From: Candidatus Yonathbacteria bacterium RIFCSPHIGHO2_01_FULL_51_10
GTDB taxonomy: Bacteria > Patescibacteriota > Minisyncoccia > Phycocordibacterales > UBA1539_B
Length of the DNA: 15,793 nt
Reading direction: 5' to 3'
Assembly: GCA_001823505.1 (NCBI GenBank)
Contig: MHUS01000006.1
Coordinates: 9,156-24,948 of the forward strand
The stretch's first letter is position 1. Every line of letters begins with the position of its first letter. Below the pieces are notes generated by a model. The model worked only from the letters and a program-made list of their open reading frames with translations, ran no database searches and had not been told where the DNA came from. The translations under genes and the position numbers were made by a program. Below, piece after piece: positions 6,137 to 12,593 of this stretch.

Positions 6137-6890
6137 AACCCTTTGTTTTCAATGCCTCCGGATGCTGAGCGCTCCACGCATAGAGTGCGATCGCCATTGA
6201 GGCGGCGGCGTTGAGCGACTCACACTGCGGGTGCATGGGGATGGCAAGGCGGATATCACAAAGCTCGCGCGTCTTCTCACGAATACCGCGCGCCTCATTG
6301 CCGAGCACAAAGACCGCGGGTACGGTGAACTCTTCTTTGGTCAGTGGGTTCGCTCCCTCGCCTGCCAGACCATAGATCCAAAACCCGCGCTCTTTGAGGT
6401 CGCGGAGCGTATGGTTCGTGTTACCGATGGAGACGAGCGGAATACGAAATGCCATGCCCGCAGAAACTTTCACCACCGCTCCGGTGACCGGCGCTTGGTC
6501 ATGCTCGGGGATGAGCACGCCGGAGATACCGAACGCCGCCGCCGAGCGGATGACCGCGCCGACGTTGTGCGGGTCTTGCACTTCATTAAGAAGCACGAGT
6601 GCGGTATCAGGCGCGACAGTCAGCCCCTCAATGAACGAATCGTACTCCACGACGAGCTCTTTGACCGAGATGAGCCCGATCACTCCCTGGTGGGATGCTC
6701 CGCCTGCTTCCTGGGGGACGCTCCCTGCACCGAGCACCGCCTGCGTAACCCCACTCTTGTCCACAAGCTCGCGCAACGCCACATCATCCATCTGGGGCGC
6801 AAGAAAAACCTTCTTCACCGCCTGTGGCGTATGAAGGAGGGCCTCCGTGAGGGCGTGCTTGCCGTAGATGTATATTTTATCCTGGACCAT
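6135..6890 (-). CDS. rlmB: TrmH/RlmB-family rRNA 2'-O-ribose methyltransferase
   Basis: 251 aa from ATG 6890 (258 aa from ATG 6911). N-terminal substrate-binding domain opens IYIYGKHALTEAL, as in RlmB, and the C-terminal SPOUT knot domain has all three motifs. Numbered from the 6911 start: motif 1 NEVQDPHNVGAVIRSAAAFG (109-128, catalytic Arg122), motif 2 VLGNEARGI (202-210, Glu206), motif 3 IPMHPQCESLNAAASMAIA (224-242, Ser232 and Asn234). RlmB methylates G2251 of 23S rRNA with SAM. A tRNA or other TrmH-like target cannot be excluded. ATG 6890 gives the usual family N-terminus; neither start has a well-spaced Shine-Dalgarno site. It ends in the bidirectional terminator at 6106-6136. Confidence 0.9.
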   Translation of the reverse strand: MVQDKIYIYGKHALTEALLHTPQAVKKVFLAPQMDDVALRELVDKSGVTQAVLGAGSVPQEAGGASHQGVIGLISVKELVVEYDSFIEGLTVAPDTALVLLNEVQDPHNVGAVIRSAAAFGISGVLIPEHDQAPVTGAVVKVSAGMAFRIPLVSIGNTNHTLRDLKERGFWIYGLAGEGANPLTKEEFTVPAVFVLGNEARGIREKTRELCDIRLAIPMHPQCESLNAAASMAIALYAWSAQHPEALKTKG

Positions 6891-6924
6891 ATTCAGGTAA
6901 GATTTCCCCATCCTACCAGAAGTT

Positions 6925-6974
6925 CTCCCAATACAAAACAGCCTCGATTTGTCGAGGCTGTTTTGTATTGGGAG
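6925..6974. terminator. 23-bp perfect hairpin between sORF and rlmB
   Basis: Two exact 23-nt arms (6925-6947 and 6952-6974) around a 4-nt loop. The core is ACAGCCTCGA/TCGAGGCTGT followed by TTTTG on both strands, so it can terminate in either direction. It starts 1 nt after the stop codon of the 22-aa gene. The outer arms (CTCCCAATAC / GTATTGGGAG) extend well beyond what termination needs. Confidence 0.8.
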
Positions 6975-6975
6975 A

Positions 6976-7044
6976 TTATTTCTTTTTCTTGCCTGTGCCC
7001 TTCGGCTTCTTCTTCTCCTTCCTCATACCTTTTCCTTTTGCCAT
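6976..7044 (-). CDS. 22-aa Lys-rich peptide
   Basis: An intact frame of 22 codons: MAKGKGMRKEKKKPKG followed by TGKKKK. More than half the residues are Lys or Arg and the remainder are mostly Gly, with a single Glu. Short proteins of the type MAKGK..RKEKKKPK recur in many bacteria in my recollection, so this looks like a real conserved gene rather than chance. The charge suggests binding to RNA, ribosomes or DNA, but this is inference. No Shine-Dalgarno site is seen. A TATACT at 7094-7099 would give a leader of about 43 nt, and TACAAA just before the ATG could instead make it leaderless. A 23-bp hairpin follows the stop directly. Confidence 0.6.
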   Translation of the reverse strand: MAKGKGMRKEKKKPKGTGKKKK

Positions 7045-7170
7045 ATATATTTGTAAGTGAAATTTTTTGAACCATCGACCTGTTGTTCTTTCTAGTATAC
7101 AACGAGTGTTTATCTAAAATGAAAGCGGATGAAAAAAATCGTTGAATGATGCCGGGATTTATTTGACGTT

Positions 7171-7210
7171 AAAAAGAAACCGCCCTCCATGGCAGTTTCC
7201 ATGTGGGCGG
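7171..7210 (-). terminator. Terminator of three-gene operon
   Basis: On the minus strand CCGCCC and CATGG arms pair with CCATG and GGGCGG, with small internal bulges and a 6-nt loop. TTTCTTTTT follows. It begins 7 nt after the stop of the last operon gene. Confidence 0.85.
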
Positions 7211-7216
7211 AGTGAT

Positions 7217-7474
7217 TTAAACGATGACCTCATCAAGCTTTGGCAATTCTCCTGACGGTACGTTCGCATATAACAGATCATACAGACGTACCGCTTCCGC
7301 AGGCAATTCCTTATCGTCTGTCAGATCCGAGCGAAACACTTCAGAAACAGCAAACTGATACTGCAGCCTTCCTTGCGCCTCAAAACATTCTCCGTTAGGG
7401 ATGGCGATACCACCATCCCATTTAAAAACCCTGTTCTCTTTTACCACTTTTCGCAGTTGTCCATATGTTGGCAT
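7217..7474 (-). CDS. Orphan small protein, third operon gene
   Basis: 85 aa, soluble, acidic C-terminal half, no signal peptide, no recognised domain. The start at 7474 is well supported by GGAGGT 7 nt upstream of the ATG, the strongest ribosome binding site in the window, which suggests a need for high expression. It is 56 nt downstream of the second operon gene and ends in a good terminator. Possibly an accessory or structural subunit of whatever the operon encodes; nothing firmer can be said. Confidence 0.65.
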   Translation of the reverse strand: MPTYGQLRKVVKENRVFKWDGGIAIPNGECFEAQGRLQYQFAVSEVFRSDLTDDKELPAEAVRLYDLLYANVPSGELPKLDEVIV

Positions 7475-7530
7475 TGTGAATACCTCCGTGATGTGACTGT
7501 TAACGTAAAGGAATCGTGAAAAACCGTTTC

Positions 7531-7812
7531 TCAGCCGAGAAAACGATACCGCTTACCGTCCGGACAGATAATGTAGACCTCATCTTGGATTCCACCATCA
7601 TCTTGACCACCAGAGGATTCACTTGGTTGCGTCTCCTCAAGATGCGCAAGCCGAGCGCGGGCAGCCTCTTTAGCTTTTTCTTCAGAATCATACTCACCGG
7701 CAAGCGGATAGTATTCTCCTGGGTGGTCTTCAAACGTATCGTAACCCTCGAGTTTCCACTTGCCGGAGACCACTGGGGTTTCGGTACCACGAGCTTTTGT
7801 TTTTGCGCTCAT
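7531..7812 (-). CDS. Orphan small protein, second operon gene
   Basis: 93 aa from the ATG at 7812 (an upstream in-frame start would give 102 aa). TAGGAG sits 8 nt before this ATG, so the shorter form is preferred; its TAG is also the stop codon of the upstream gene. Parts: a WKLEGYDTFEDHPGEYYPLAGEYDSEEKAKEAARARLAHLEE stretch (strand-strand then an Ala/Arg/Glu helix), a low-complexity Ser/Gly/Asp linker, and a last strand VYIICPDGKRYRFLG. The helix is like that of many small candidate-phyla proteins with an 'EEA...A.ARL..LE' end. Function unknown. Confidence 0.65.
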   Translation of the reverse strand: MSAKTKARGTETPVVSGKWKLEGYDTFEDHPGEYYPLAGEYDSEEKAKEAARARLAHLEETQPSESSGGQDDGGIQDEVYIICPDGKRYRFLG

Positions 7813-7823
7813 ATACACATCTC

Positions 7824-8354
7824 CTAGGTAAGAAAACAAAGTTTATTGTCGGCCTTGTCGGCGCTCTTCATCCATGCGTCGTAAGCCAGTGCGACGAGGA
7901 GGTCGGCAACCATTCCTGAGACGAGCTTATCGAGCCAGGGCTGAATGCCTGAACAATATACCACGATACCATGACGTTTTACTCCACCCCAAAATGGTGT
8001 GTCCCCAGGGAAGAGCAGGTGCGGAATGATCTCGGTACGGTCGTCGTTCCGATCATGCCAGAGCTGAAGCCCCTTGCATCGTGCGATATCGACGAATGGG
8101 TGCGGAAAATTGTCGGGATCGCCAAGTGTGTATTCGTAGAGTACGACAGGTTTAATTTGGTAGTTCGGCCAATCCGGATAATCGGGGCGGTCATCCTTCA
8201 TCCCCGGTACAAGCACTCCAACATGCAGTTGCTCTCGCTTAGGTTTCAGAATAGAACCAAGCCTATTCCCGTAGATGGCATCTAAGGCCGTCAGGATGGC
8301 AGCTTTAGCAATCTCTCCTGTAAGAAACTTCGGCTTACAAATCTTGTCGGACAT
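7824..8354 (-). CDS. Orphan enzyme-like protein, first operon gene
   Basis: 176 aa, soluble. Residues 119-161 (DTPFWGGVKRHGIVVYCSGIQPWLDKLVSGMVADLL...) contain a Gly-Gly loop, a buried strand, CSG, then Gln-Pro-Trp-x-Asp and a long amphipathic helix. I have a faint memory of similar 'GIVVACSGVQ..FDE' stretches in uncharacterised proteins distantly like GlcG/HbpS heme-binding domains, but I cannot confirm it. AAGGAG lies 8 nt before the ATG. A TTGACA promoter drives it. Its stop codon TAG is part of the next gene's Shine-Dalgarno site, so translation of the two is coupled. Confidence 0.68.
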   Translation of the reverse strand: MSDKICKPKFLTGEIAKAAILTALDAIYGNRLGSILKPKREQLHVGVLVPGMKDDRPDYPDWPNYQIKPVVLYEYTLGDPDNFPHPFVDIARCKGLQLWHDRNDDRTEIIPHLLFPGDTPFWGGVKRHGIVVYCSGIQPWLDKLVSGMVADLLVALAYDAWMKSADKADNKLCFLT

Positions 8355-8406
8355 GGTATTCTCCTTCGGTTGTCAGAGGTCAATGGGAACAGAAAAATCA
8401 GCCCTC

Positions 8407-8435
8407 AAAATACTACGAATGCGTATATGTGTCAA
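8407..8435 (-). promoter_or_regulatory. Strong promoter of three-gene operon
   Basis: Perfect TTGACA (8430-8435), 17-nt spacer, TATTTT (8407-8412). The leader is about 46 nt and has a Shine-Dalgarno site. The stop codon of the upstream GIY-YIG gene (8432-8434) lies within the -35 hexamer. Confidence 0.75.
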
Positions 8436-8680
8436 GCCCTGCTCCCCGCGACAAGCTCAAGCTTTTTTTGCCGCGGCCATTTTTTGATCTCCGCTTCGCG
8501 CTTAAGCGCAGCACTCCTGTCTTTGCATTCTTCTGTATAAAGTATCTTGAGCGCTTTTCGCGAACTTGTGTAATGTCCGCCCTTGCCATCTTTGTGTTCC
8601 TGAAATCTCCGCGCAACGTCGGTTGTAATTCCCGTGTAGATAGTGGTGTCGCTTAGCTTGAGGAGGTAGACATAGTACAT
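8432..8680 (-). CDS. GIY-YIG nuclease-domain protein (UPF0213/YhbQ type)
   Basis: 82 aa from ATG 8680, a typical length for stand-alone GIY-YIG proteins. MYYVYLLKL..TTIYTGITTDVARRFQEHKDGKGGHYTSS holds the GIY (here VYL) and YIG (here YTG) strands, the catalytic Arg (ARR) and the HYTSS loop. LKREAEIKKW carries the Glu expected to bind metal. This fold cleaves DNA at branched or damaged sites in relatives; the physiological role of the YhbQ group is unclear. An upstream start at 8716 would put 12 non-family residues in front and lacks any signal, whereas TACACT lies 6 nt before ATG 8680. Separated from the cold-shock gene by a terminator. Confidence 0.88.
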   Translation of the reverse strand: MYYVYLLKLSDTTIYTGITTDVARRFQEHKDGKGGHYTSSRKALKILYTEECKDRSAALKREAEIKKWPRQKKLELVAGSRA

Positions 8681-8686
8681 ACGCGT

Positions 8687-8716
8687 AGTGTAGCAAAGAT
8701 TACCTATCTCCAACAA
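8687..8716 (-). promoter_or_regulatory. Promoter of GIY-YIG gene, leaderless geometry
   Basis: TTGTTG (8711-8716), 18-nt spacer, TACACT (8687-8692), then 6 nt to ATG 8680. The -35 begins within or next to the T-run of the cold-shock terminator. Third gene in the window with a TTGTTG -35. Confidence 0.6.
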
Positions 8717-8750
8717 AAAAACAGCCCCGGCATACGCCGGGGCTGTTTTT
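8715..8750 (-). terminator. Terminator of cold-shock gene (usable both ways)
   Basis: AAAAACAGCCCCGGC and its exact complement form a 15-bp stem with an ATAC centre (8717-8750). The minus strand ends in seven T. Located 17 nt after the cold-shock stop codon. Confidence 0.93.
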
Positions 8751-8766
8751 ACTCTTTTGCAGAGAG

Positions 8767-8964
8767 TTATGCGCGTGCTACGTTCGCTGCCGCAGGACCC
8801 TTCTGGCCCTCAACGACATCGAAAGTAACAACATCGCCCTGACGAAGATCGTCAAAGGCAACGCCCTGCAAATCCTTCGAATGGAAGAAGAGGTCCTTCG
8901 TCTCGCCTTCGCGAGAGATAAAACCAAATCCGCGGTCCGTAAGGGTTTTGATTGTTCCTTTCAT
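8767..8964 (-). CDS. CspA-family cold-shock protein
   Basis: 65 aa from the ATG at 8964, the usual size of a cold-shock domain protein. It has RNP1 (DRGFGFI) and RNP2 (DLFFHSKDL) RNA-binding motifs, followed by the DLRQGDVVTFDVVEGQKGPAAANV end common to the family. It binds single-stranded RNA or DNA and melts structure in mRNAs. An upstream frame extension (to 9009) is not supported. A near-consensus promoter at 9069-9097 gives a leader of about 98 nt. A second possible -10, TATAAC at 8974-8979, would give a very short leader, so the gene may have two transcripts. Confidence 0.95.
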   Translation of the reverse strand: MKGTIKTLTDRGFGFISREGETKDLFFHSKDLQGVAFDDLRQGDVVTFDVVEGQKGPAAANVARA

Positions 8965-9068
8965 GTGACTGCTGTTATAATTCCTATACAAAACGTGTCC
9001 TAAAACCACTTGCGTGTATTCCTTGGTACGTTCAACGAAACTCGACTTGTCTCTGTATATTGCTGTCT

Positions 9069-9097
9069 ATGATAGCATACGTACACCCTTTTGGCAA
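9069..9097 (-). promoter_or_regulatory. Distal promoter of cold-shock gene
   Basis: TTGCCA (9092-9097), 17-nt spacer, TATCAT (9069-9074), five of six bases correct in each hexamer. It lies about 100 nt upstream of the ATG and so implies a long 5' leader, as known for cspA-type thermoregulated genes. Confidence 0.72.
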
Positions 9098-9252
9098 GTA
9101 CCCTGTGTATAAATGCCTGCCATTTACCATGCCGGGTGCCATAAAGTGCTTTAAAATCGGCTTTTTATCCCCATATCCCAATGGAGCGCGGCTCTACACA
9201 AAAAGCGCGCGCGCATGCTGTGCGGGCGGCCCGTGATTCTCCGTGAATCGGT

Positions 9253-9603
9253 CTACTTCTTAGGTAATGTGCGAATTTTCTTTTTCATGTCGCGCACTTT
9301 TTTTGTGCGCTTCAAATTGCTTTGGTTTCCAAACAACCACCGGTCCATCTCGCCATCATCCCCTTGTTGCCGAAACACATTGAACTTCATCTCGAATTCC
9401 GATGCGTTCCGCTCCATCTTTGCAATATAGGAGTACGGCACTTCCACAACATCGTGCGGCTTCTTTTGCTTATCAAGTTTCCCGGAATAGGTCTTATCGC
9501 CTGCATCACCGAAGGTCCTCGCAAGATCCAGCATTGCATTTTTATTCGTCGCGGCATCGCGCGACTCAAGGAACCACCTCGTCTTTCTTTCGCTCTCACT
9601 CAT
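9253..9603 (-). CDS. Orphan basic soluble protein
   Basis: 116 aa. ATG 9603 is preferred over the GTG at 9606 because AAGGAG lies 7 nt upstream. The protein is hydrophilic, with about a quarter Lys plus Arg, and ends in a strongly basic tail (NLKRTKKVRDMKKKIRTLPKK) that suggests nucleic acid or ribosome contact. No domain is recognised. The N-terminal part (TRWFLESRDAATNKNAMLDLARTFGDAGD) is helical. It is alone in its transcription unit. The 288-nt stretch from its stop to the cold-shock ATG holds only that gene's promoter and leader. Confidence 0.62.
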   Translation of the reverse strand: MSESERKTRWFLESRDAATNKNAMLDLARTFGDAGDKTYSGKLDKQKKPHDVVEVPYSYIAKMERNASEFEMKFNVFRQQGDDGEMDRWLFGNQSNLKRTKKVRDMKKKIRTLPKK

Positions 9604-9677
9604 CACACTACTCCTTCCTGTCCAGAATGATTATCAACCCACACAATACCACATCATGTAGCTAATGGCAAGTACAA

Positions 9678-9998
9678 CTATTCCACCTCATCGATCTTCG
9701 CCGCGAGGATGAAGTCATTGAGTGAGAGCCCGCCGACCGCATGCGTCCATAGTGTGATCGTTACCTTGCTGTAGGAAATATGAATGTCCGGATGATGCCC
9801 CTCCCCCTCAGCAAGATCGGCGACCGTGTTCACAAAACGCATCGCTTCTTTGAAATCGGCAAACTTAAACATCCGCTCGATCTTGTTTTCTTTTTGTGTC
9901 CACCCAGACACTTCTTTGAGGTGCTCATCGATATCCACTTGCGCCATCGGCGGCGCACCCACCTCGCACACCTGGCACTTTTGTTGAGAAAGGTTCAT
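9678..9998 (-). CDS. Pterin-4a-carbinolamine dehydratase (PCD/DCoH)
   Basis: 106 aa, the standard length. The family signature is complete: E64-xxx-H68-H69-P70, five residues, Y76, nine residues, H86, eight residues, D95. H68, H69 and H86 are the active-site His, and GLSLNDFILAAKID is the usual C-terminal helix. The N-terminal CQVCEVGAPPM is typical of bacterial forms. It dehydrates 4a-hydroxytetrahydropterin during pterin recycling, usually for aromatic amino acid hydroxylases; no such enzyme is nearby, so its substrate here is unclear. ATG 9998 directly abuts the TAA of the membrane-protein gene upstream, so the two are coupled. Confidence 0.93.
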   Translation of the reverse strand: MNLSQQKCQVCEVGAPPMAQVDIDEHLKEVSGWTQKENKIERMFKFADFKEAMRFVNTVADLAEGEGHHPDIHISYSKVTITLWTHAVGGLSLNDFILAAKIDEVE

Positions 9999-10307
9999 TT
10001 AATTTTTGCCGACAAACACGAGGGCTAAAACAATGACAAGTGTGATCGCCGCAAACACGGCAACCGTCTTACCGAAAAACTGAAATGCTTTTACCCGCTC
10101 CCCCGCAAGATACAGCTCAAGGGGTTTAGCAAGAAAAAGAAATCCCATCACTGCCGCCGAGAGTACAAAGAGTGAGAGCATCATGATGGGCACGAGCACG
10201 CTGTCCACCTCCTCCACCATGCGCTTGGGCACATAGTAAAGAAACGAGGCGATCGCCACGATATATGTGGTGGCGAAAATGGCACTTATGAATGGACTTT
10301 TGATCAT
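9999..10307 (-). CDS. Small three-helix membrane protein
   Basis: 102 aa with hydrophobic helices at about residues 7-26, 38-60 and 78-99, and Lys/Arg-containing loops (PKRMVEEVD, GERVKAF). It should be an integral membrane protein of the inner membrane; no family is recognised. The stop TAA is immediately followed by the pterin dehydratase ATG, so they form one operon. ATG 10307 lies 6 nt after TATACT with a TGA extension. The cfa gene ends 20 nt upstream on the same strand. Confidence 0.75.
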   Translation of the reverse strand: MIKSPFISAIFATTYIVAIASFLYYVPKRMVEEVDSVLVPIMMLSLFVLSAAVMGFLFLAKPLELYLAGERVKAFQFFGKTVAVFAAITLVIVLALVFVGKN

Positions 10308-10313
10308 AGTATT

Positions 10314-10322
10314 AGTATATCA
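10314..10322 (-). promoter_or_regulatory. Extended -10 promoter, leaderless geometry
   Basis: TGA-TATACT on the minus strand (hexamer 10314-10319), 6 nt before ATG 10307, placed in the 20-nt gap after the cfa stop. No clear -35. Confidence 0.6.
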
Positions 10323-10327
10323 AATAA

Positions 10328-11452
10328 TTACCTAATAGACGTATATCCTCCGTGCAGGCCGCCTTTAGAGAGTACGATCTGCCAGAGCTGTATGTCACGC
10401 GCACGAAACGCCCCGGCACACGACAATAGATAGTAATTCCACATGCGATGGAAGCGCTCGCTGTACGTACCTTTCAACTCTCCCCAATGCGCCTCCACGT
10501 TATCGTTCCACGCCATGAGCGTCGTGTCGTAGTACGCGCCAAAGTTGTGCCAGTCCTCCATCACAAAAAGTTCACTCGTTGCCTCCCCAATATGCGCGAC
10601 ACGGGGCAGAATGCCGTTCGGAAAAATGTACTTGTCGATCCAGGGGTCAGCATCAATTCCGGAGCGATTCCCTCCGATGGTGTGCAAGAGAAATAACCCG
10701 TCATCCTTCAAGTGCTTGGCGGCCACTTCCATATACGTTCGGTAATTCTTGTGCCCCACGTGTTCAAACATCCCGAGCGAAACAATGTGATCAAACGTAC
10801 CCTGGACCTCACGATAGTCCTGAAAGAGGACCTCCACCGGGAGGCCCTTCGTCATCTCCCGCGCAAGCGCCGCTTGCTCTTTGGAGATGGTCAGTCCGGT
10901 GACATGCACGCCATACCTCTCCGCGGCAAACTTGGCGAAGCTTCCCCACCCACAGCCGATATCGAGTACCCGCTGTCCTTTCTGTAGGTTTAATTTACGG
11001 CAGACCAGGTCAAGCTTATGCTCCTGCGCTTCATCGAGTCCGCCGGCTGGCGGATTGCCTCCCCAATATCCGCAGGTATACACCATGCGTTTATCGAGCA
11101 TCGCTTTGTAGAGGTCGTTGCCGATGTCATAGTGCCGCTCGCCCACCACGAACGAGCGTGCGGGAGACTGCTTGTTAAAAAGTGTGTTTGAGAGAATATG
11201 AAATACATCCTGCCCGATCGCTTTATGCTTCACATGCAGCTGCGCCCGCAGGATCCTGTTAAAAAATTCATCAAGCTGGGCACAGTCCCACCAGCCGTCC
11301 ATGTATGCCTCGCCGAGGCCGATGGAGCCACGCAGAATGACCTGCCGGTACAGGCGCTCATCATGCACCTGTATATCCCACGGCCGCGTGCCGCCTATCT
11401 GTATATCGATCTCCGCCAGATCCTTTTGTATTCGTTCTTTAAACATCGCCAT
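10328..11452 (-). CDS. cfa: Cyclopropane-fatty-acyl-phospholipid synthase
   Basis: 374 aa, close to the roughly 380 of E. coli Cfa. The N-terminal lipid-contact domain (1-100) has the RGSIGLGEAYMDGWWD element. The C-terminal class I methyltransferase domain has motif I VLDIGCGWGSFAKFAAERYG (162-181). Bicarbonate-site residues seem present: C127 in YTCGYW, E230 in MFEHVG, H257 in LHTIGG, and Tyr in GAYYDTTLMAWNDN (about 307-308). The enzyme adds a methylene from SAM across double bonds of membrane phospholipids. ATG 11452 and ATG 11446 (MFKERI) are both possible starts. A promoter lies just upstream. It is notable for an organism group usually unable to make fatty acids. Confidence 0.96.
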   Translation of the reverse strand: MAMFKERIQKDLAEIDIQIGGTRPWDIQVHDERLYRQVILRGSIGLGEAYMDGWWDCAQLDEFFNRILRAQLHVKHKAIGQDVFHILSNTLFNKQSPARSFVVGERHYDIGNDLYKAMLDKRMVYTCGYWGGNPPAGGLDEAQEHKLDLVCRKLNLQKGQRVLDIGCGWGSFAKFAAERYGVHVTGLTISKEQAALAREMTKGLPVEVLFQDYREVQGTFDHIVSLGMFEHVGHKNYRTYMEVAAKHLKDDGLFLLHTIGGNRSGIDADPWIDKYIFPNGILPRVAHIGEATSELFVMEDWHNFGAYYDTTLMAWNDNVEAHWGELKGTYSERFHRMWNYYLLSCAGAFRARDIQLWQIVLSKGGLHGGYTSIR

Positions 11453-11460
11453 TGAAGAAA

Positions 11461-11489
11461 ATCATACAATGCGGGGCAAGGTGATGCAA
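11461..11489 (-). promoter_or_regulatory. Promoter of cfa
   Basis: TTGCAT (11484-11489), 17-nt spacer, TATGAT (11461-11466), then 8 nt to ATG 11452, so the leader would be only 1-2 nt. Confidence 0.6.
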
Positions 11490-11526
11490 TGGGGAAGATA
11501 TGTCAGGATCGCTCTCCACGCTCGTG

Positions 11527-12585
11527 TTATAAAACTTTCGCCGCTTCATTCCTTGCCCGCTCGACCATAAACTTCACCGCATCGTTCATGTTGATGTCTT
11601 CTATCTTGATCTCCGGGTGCTTGCGTGCAAACACACGATACACCTCATCGGCAAAGGCCTGCCCCACCATTGGCACGCGGTCATAATCCATAACGATGAT
11701 CTTGAATTTTTCGAGCCCTGTAAGGACGCGCCGTGCTTGTGAGCGCGAGATGTACACACCGCCTACGATATATAGCCGTACTCTGATCTCTGTTTTGTCA
11801 AAACCGTAATCGCTATCCTCCGTTTGATTGATGTATTTTTTGAATACATCATTGAGATGGCTCGTGTTTTTGATACTCACGCGAAACGTCACCTTGGTAC
11901 CCTGCTTCTGCCCGCGTGTCTTTTTCACAAATATGTCCGGGATGGTGTTGTTCGCAATAAATTTGTATCCATAACTATCGAGAATAAACTCGTCACCTGC
12001 TTTTGACGTGAAGAAGATCCCCTCGCCCGAGTGAAGCTTGGGTGCCGTGGTGATCTTGCCTTTAAGCAGGTCTTGTATCGCTTCAAGCTCCGACTTGAGT
12101 CCGCGCTTTTTCATGATGTTGCGGTAGACGCCGATACCAAAGTCATCCACCACAAAGGTGAGCGTATCGTTCTCTATTGAGACAGCGATGTGAATGACTT
12201 TTGATTCTGAATGTTCAATGGCATTATTGAGCATTTCAGAAAAGGCAAAGGTAAAGATGCTCTTTATGTTTTCCGGTAATTTATTGAATGGCGGGAAACG
12301 ACGCTCAAGCTCTTCCAAAACTTTATGCTCTTCGAGCCCAACGTTCATGAGTCGTTTGGCATAGCGGTGCGGTGCCAGTTCGGGATGGCGATCGAGAAAT
12401 TCTTCCAAAACATAAATGGCAGAACGAGTCGAGCCGATCTTGATCAATGCTTTTTGTTCAACGAGCTCCGCAAGGACCCTGCTCATGTATTGCCGCGACA
12501 CGCCAAATGCCTCCGCTGCTTCGCGGCTTCGAAGAACTCCTTTTTGCCTTGCAAAATCAAGGATTGTTTGTTTCCCTACTATCAT
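11527..12585 (-). CDS. HTH - HATPase - DUF4325 (STAS-like) regulator
   Basis: 352 aa in three parts. Residues 1-62 are a winged helix-turn-helix (ILDFARQKGVLRSREAAEAFGVSRQYMSRVLAELVEQKALIKI) for DNA binding. Residues about 105-240 are a GHKL ATPase domain: N box SEMLNNAIEHS (116-126, E117 and N121), G1 DDFGIGV (147-153), G2 HSGEGIFFTS (185-194). Residues about 263-345 are a STAS-like DUF4325 domain (MDYDRVPMVGQAFADEVYRVF, 299-319). A kinase-like ATPase and an antagonist-like STAS domain normally sit on separate partner-switching proteins (RsbW/RsbV); here they are joined to a DNA-binding domain. No phosphoacceptor His (DHp) domain is present. It likely controls its own promoter (see the repeats). 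The role of the switch is inference. Confidence 0.88.
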   Translation of the reverse strand: MIVGKQTILDFARQKGVLRSREAAEAFGVSRQYMSRVLAELVEQKALIKIGSTRSAIYVLEEFLDRHPELAPHRYAKRLMNVGLEEHKVLEELERRFPPFNKLPENIKSIFTFAFSEMLNNAIEHSESKVIHIAVSIENDTLTFVVDDFGIGVYRNIMKKRGLKSELEAIQDLLKGKITTAPKLHSGEGIFFTSKAGDEFILDSYGYKFIANNTIPDIFVKKTRGQKQGTKVTFRVSIKNTSHLNDVFKKYINQTEDSDYGFDKTEIRVRLYIVGGVYISRSQARRVLTGLEKFKIIVMDYDRVPMVGQAFADEVYRVFARKHPEIKIEDINMNDAVKFMVERARNEAAKVL

Positions 12586-12593
12586 AGTAACCC

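Noticed and set aside
6231..7070. 279-codon plus-strand frame opposite rlmB
   Set aside because: Antisense to the SPOUT motifs of the methyltransferase. Composition (many His/Arg) is typical of shadow frames, and it also runs through the 23-bp hairpin.
8952..9236. Plus-strand frame in the stretch upstream of the cold-shock gene
   Set aside because: It covers the cold-shock start, leader and promoter on the other strand and has no protein-like composition or RBS.
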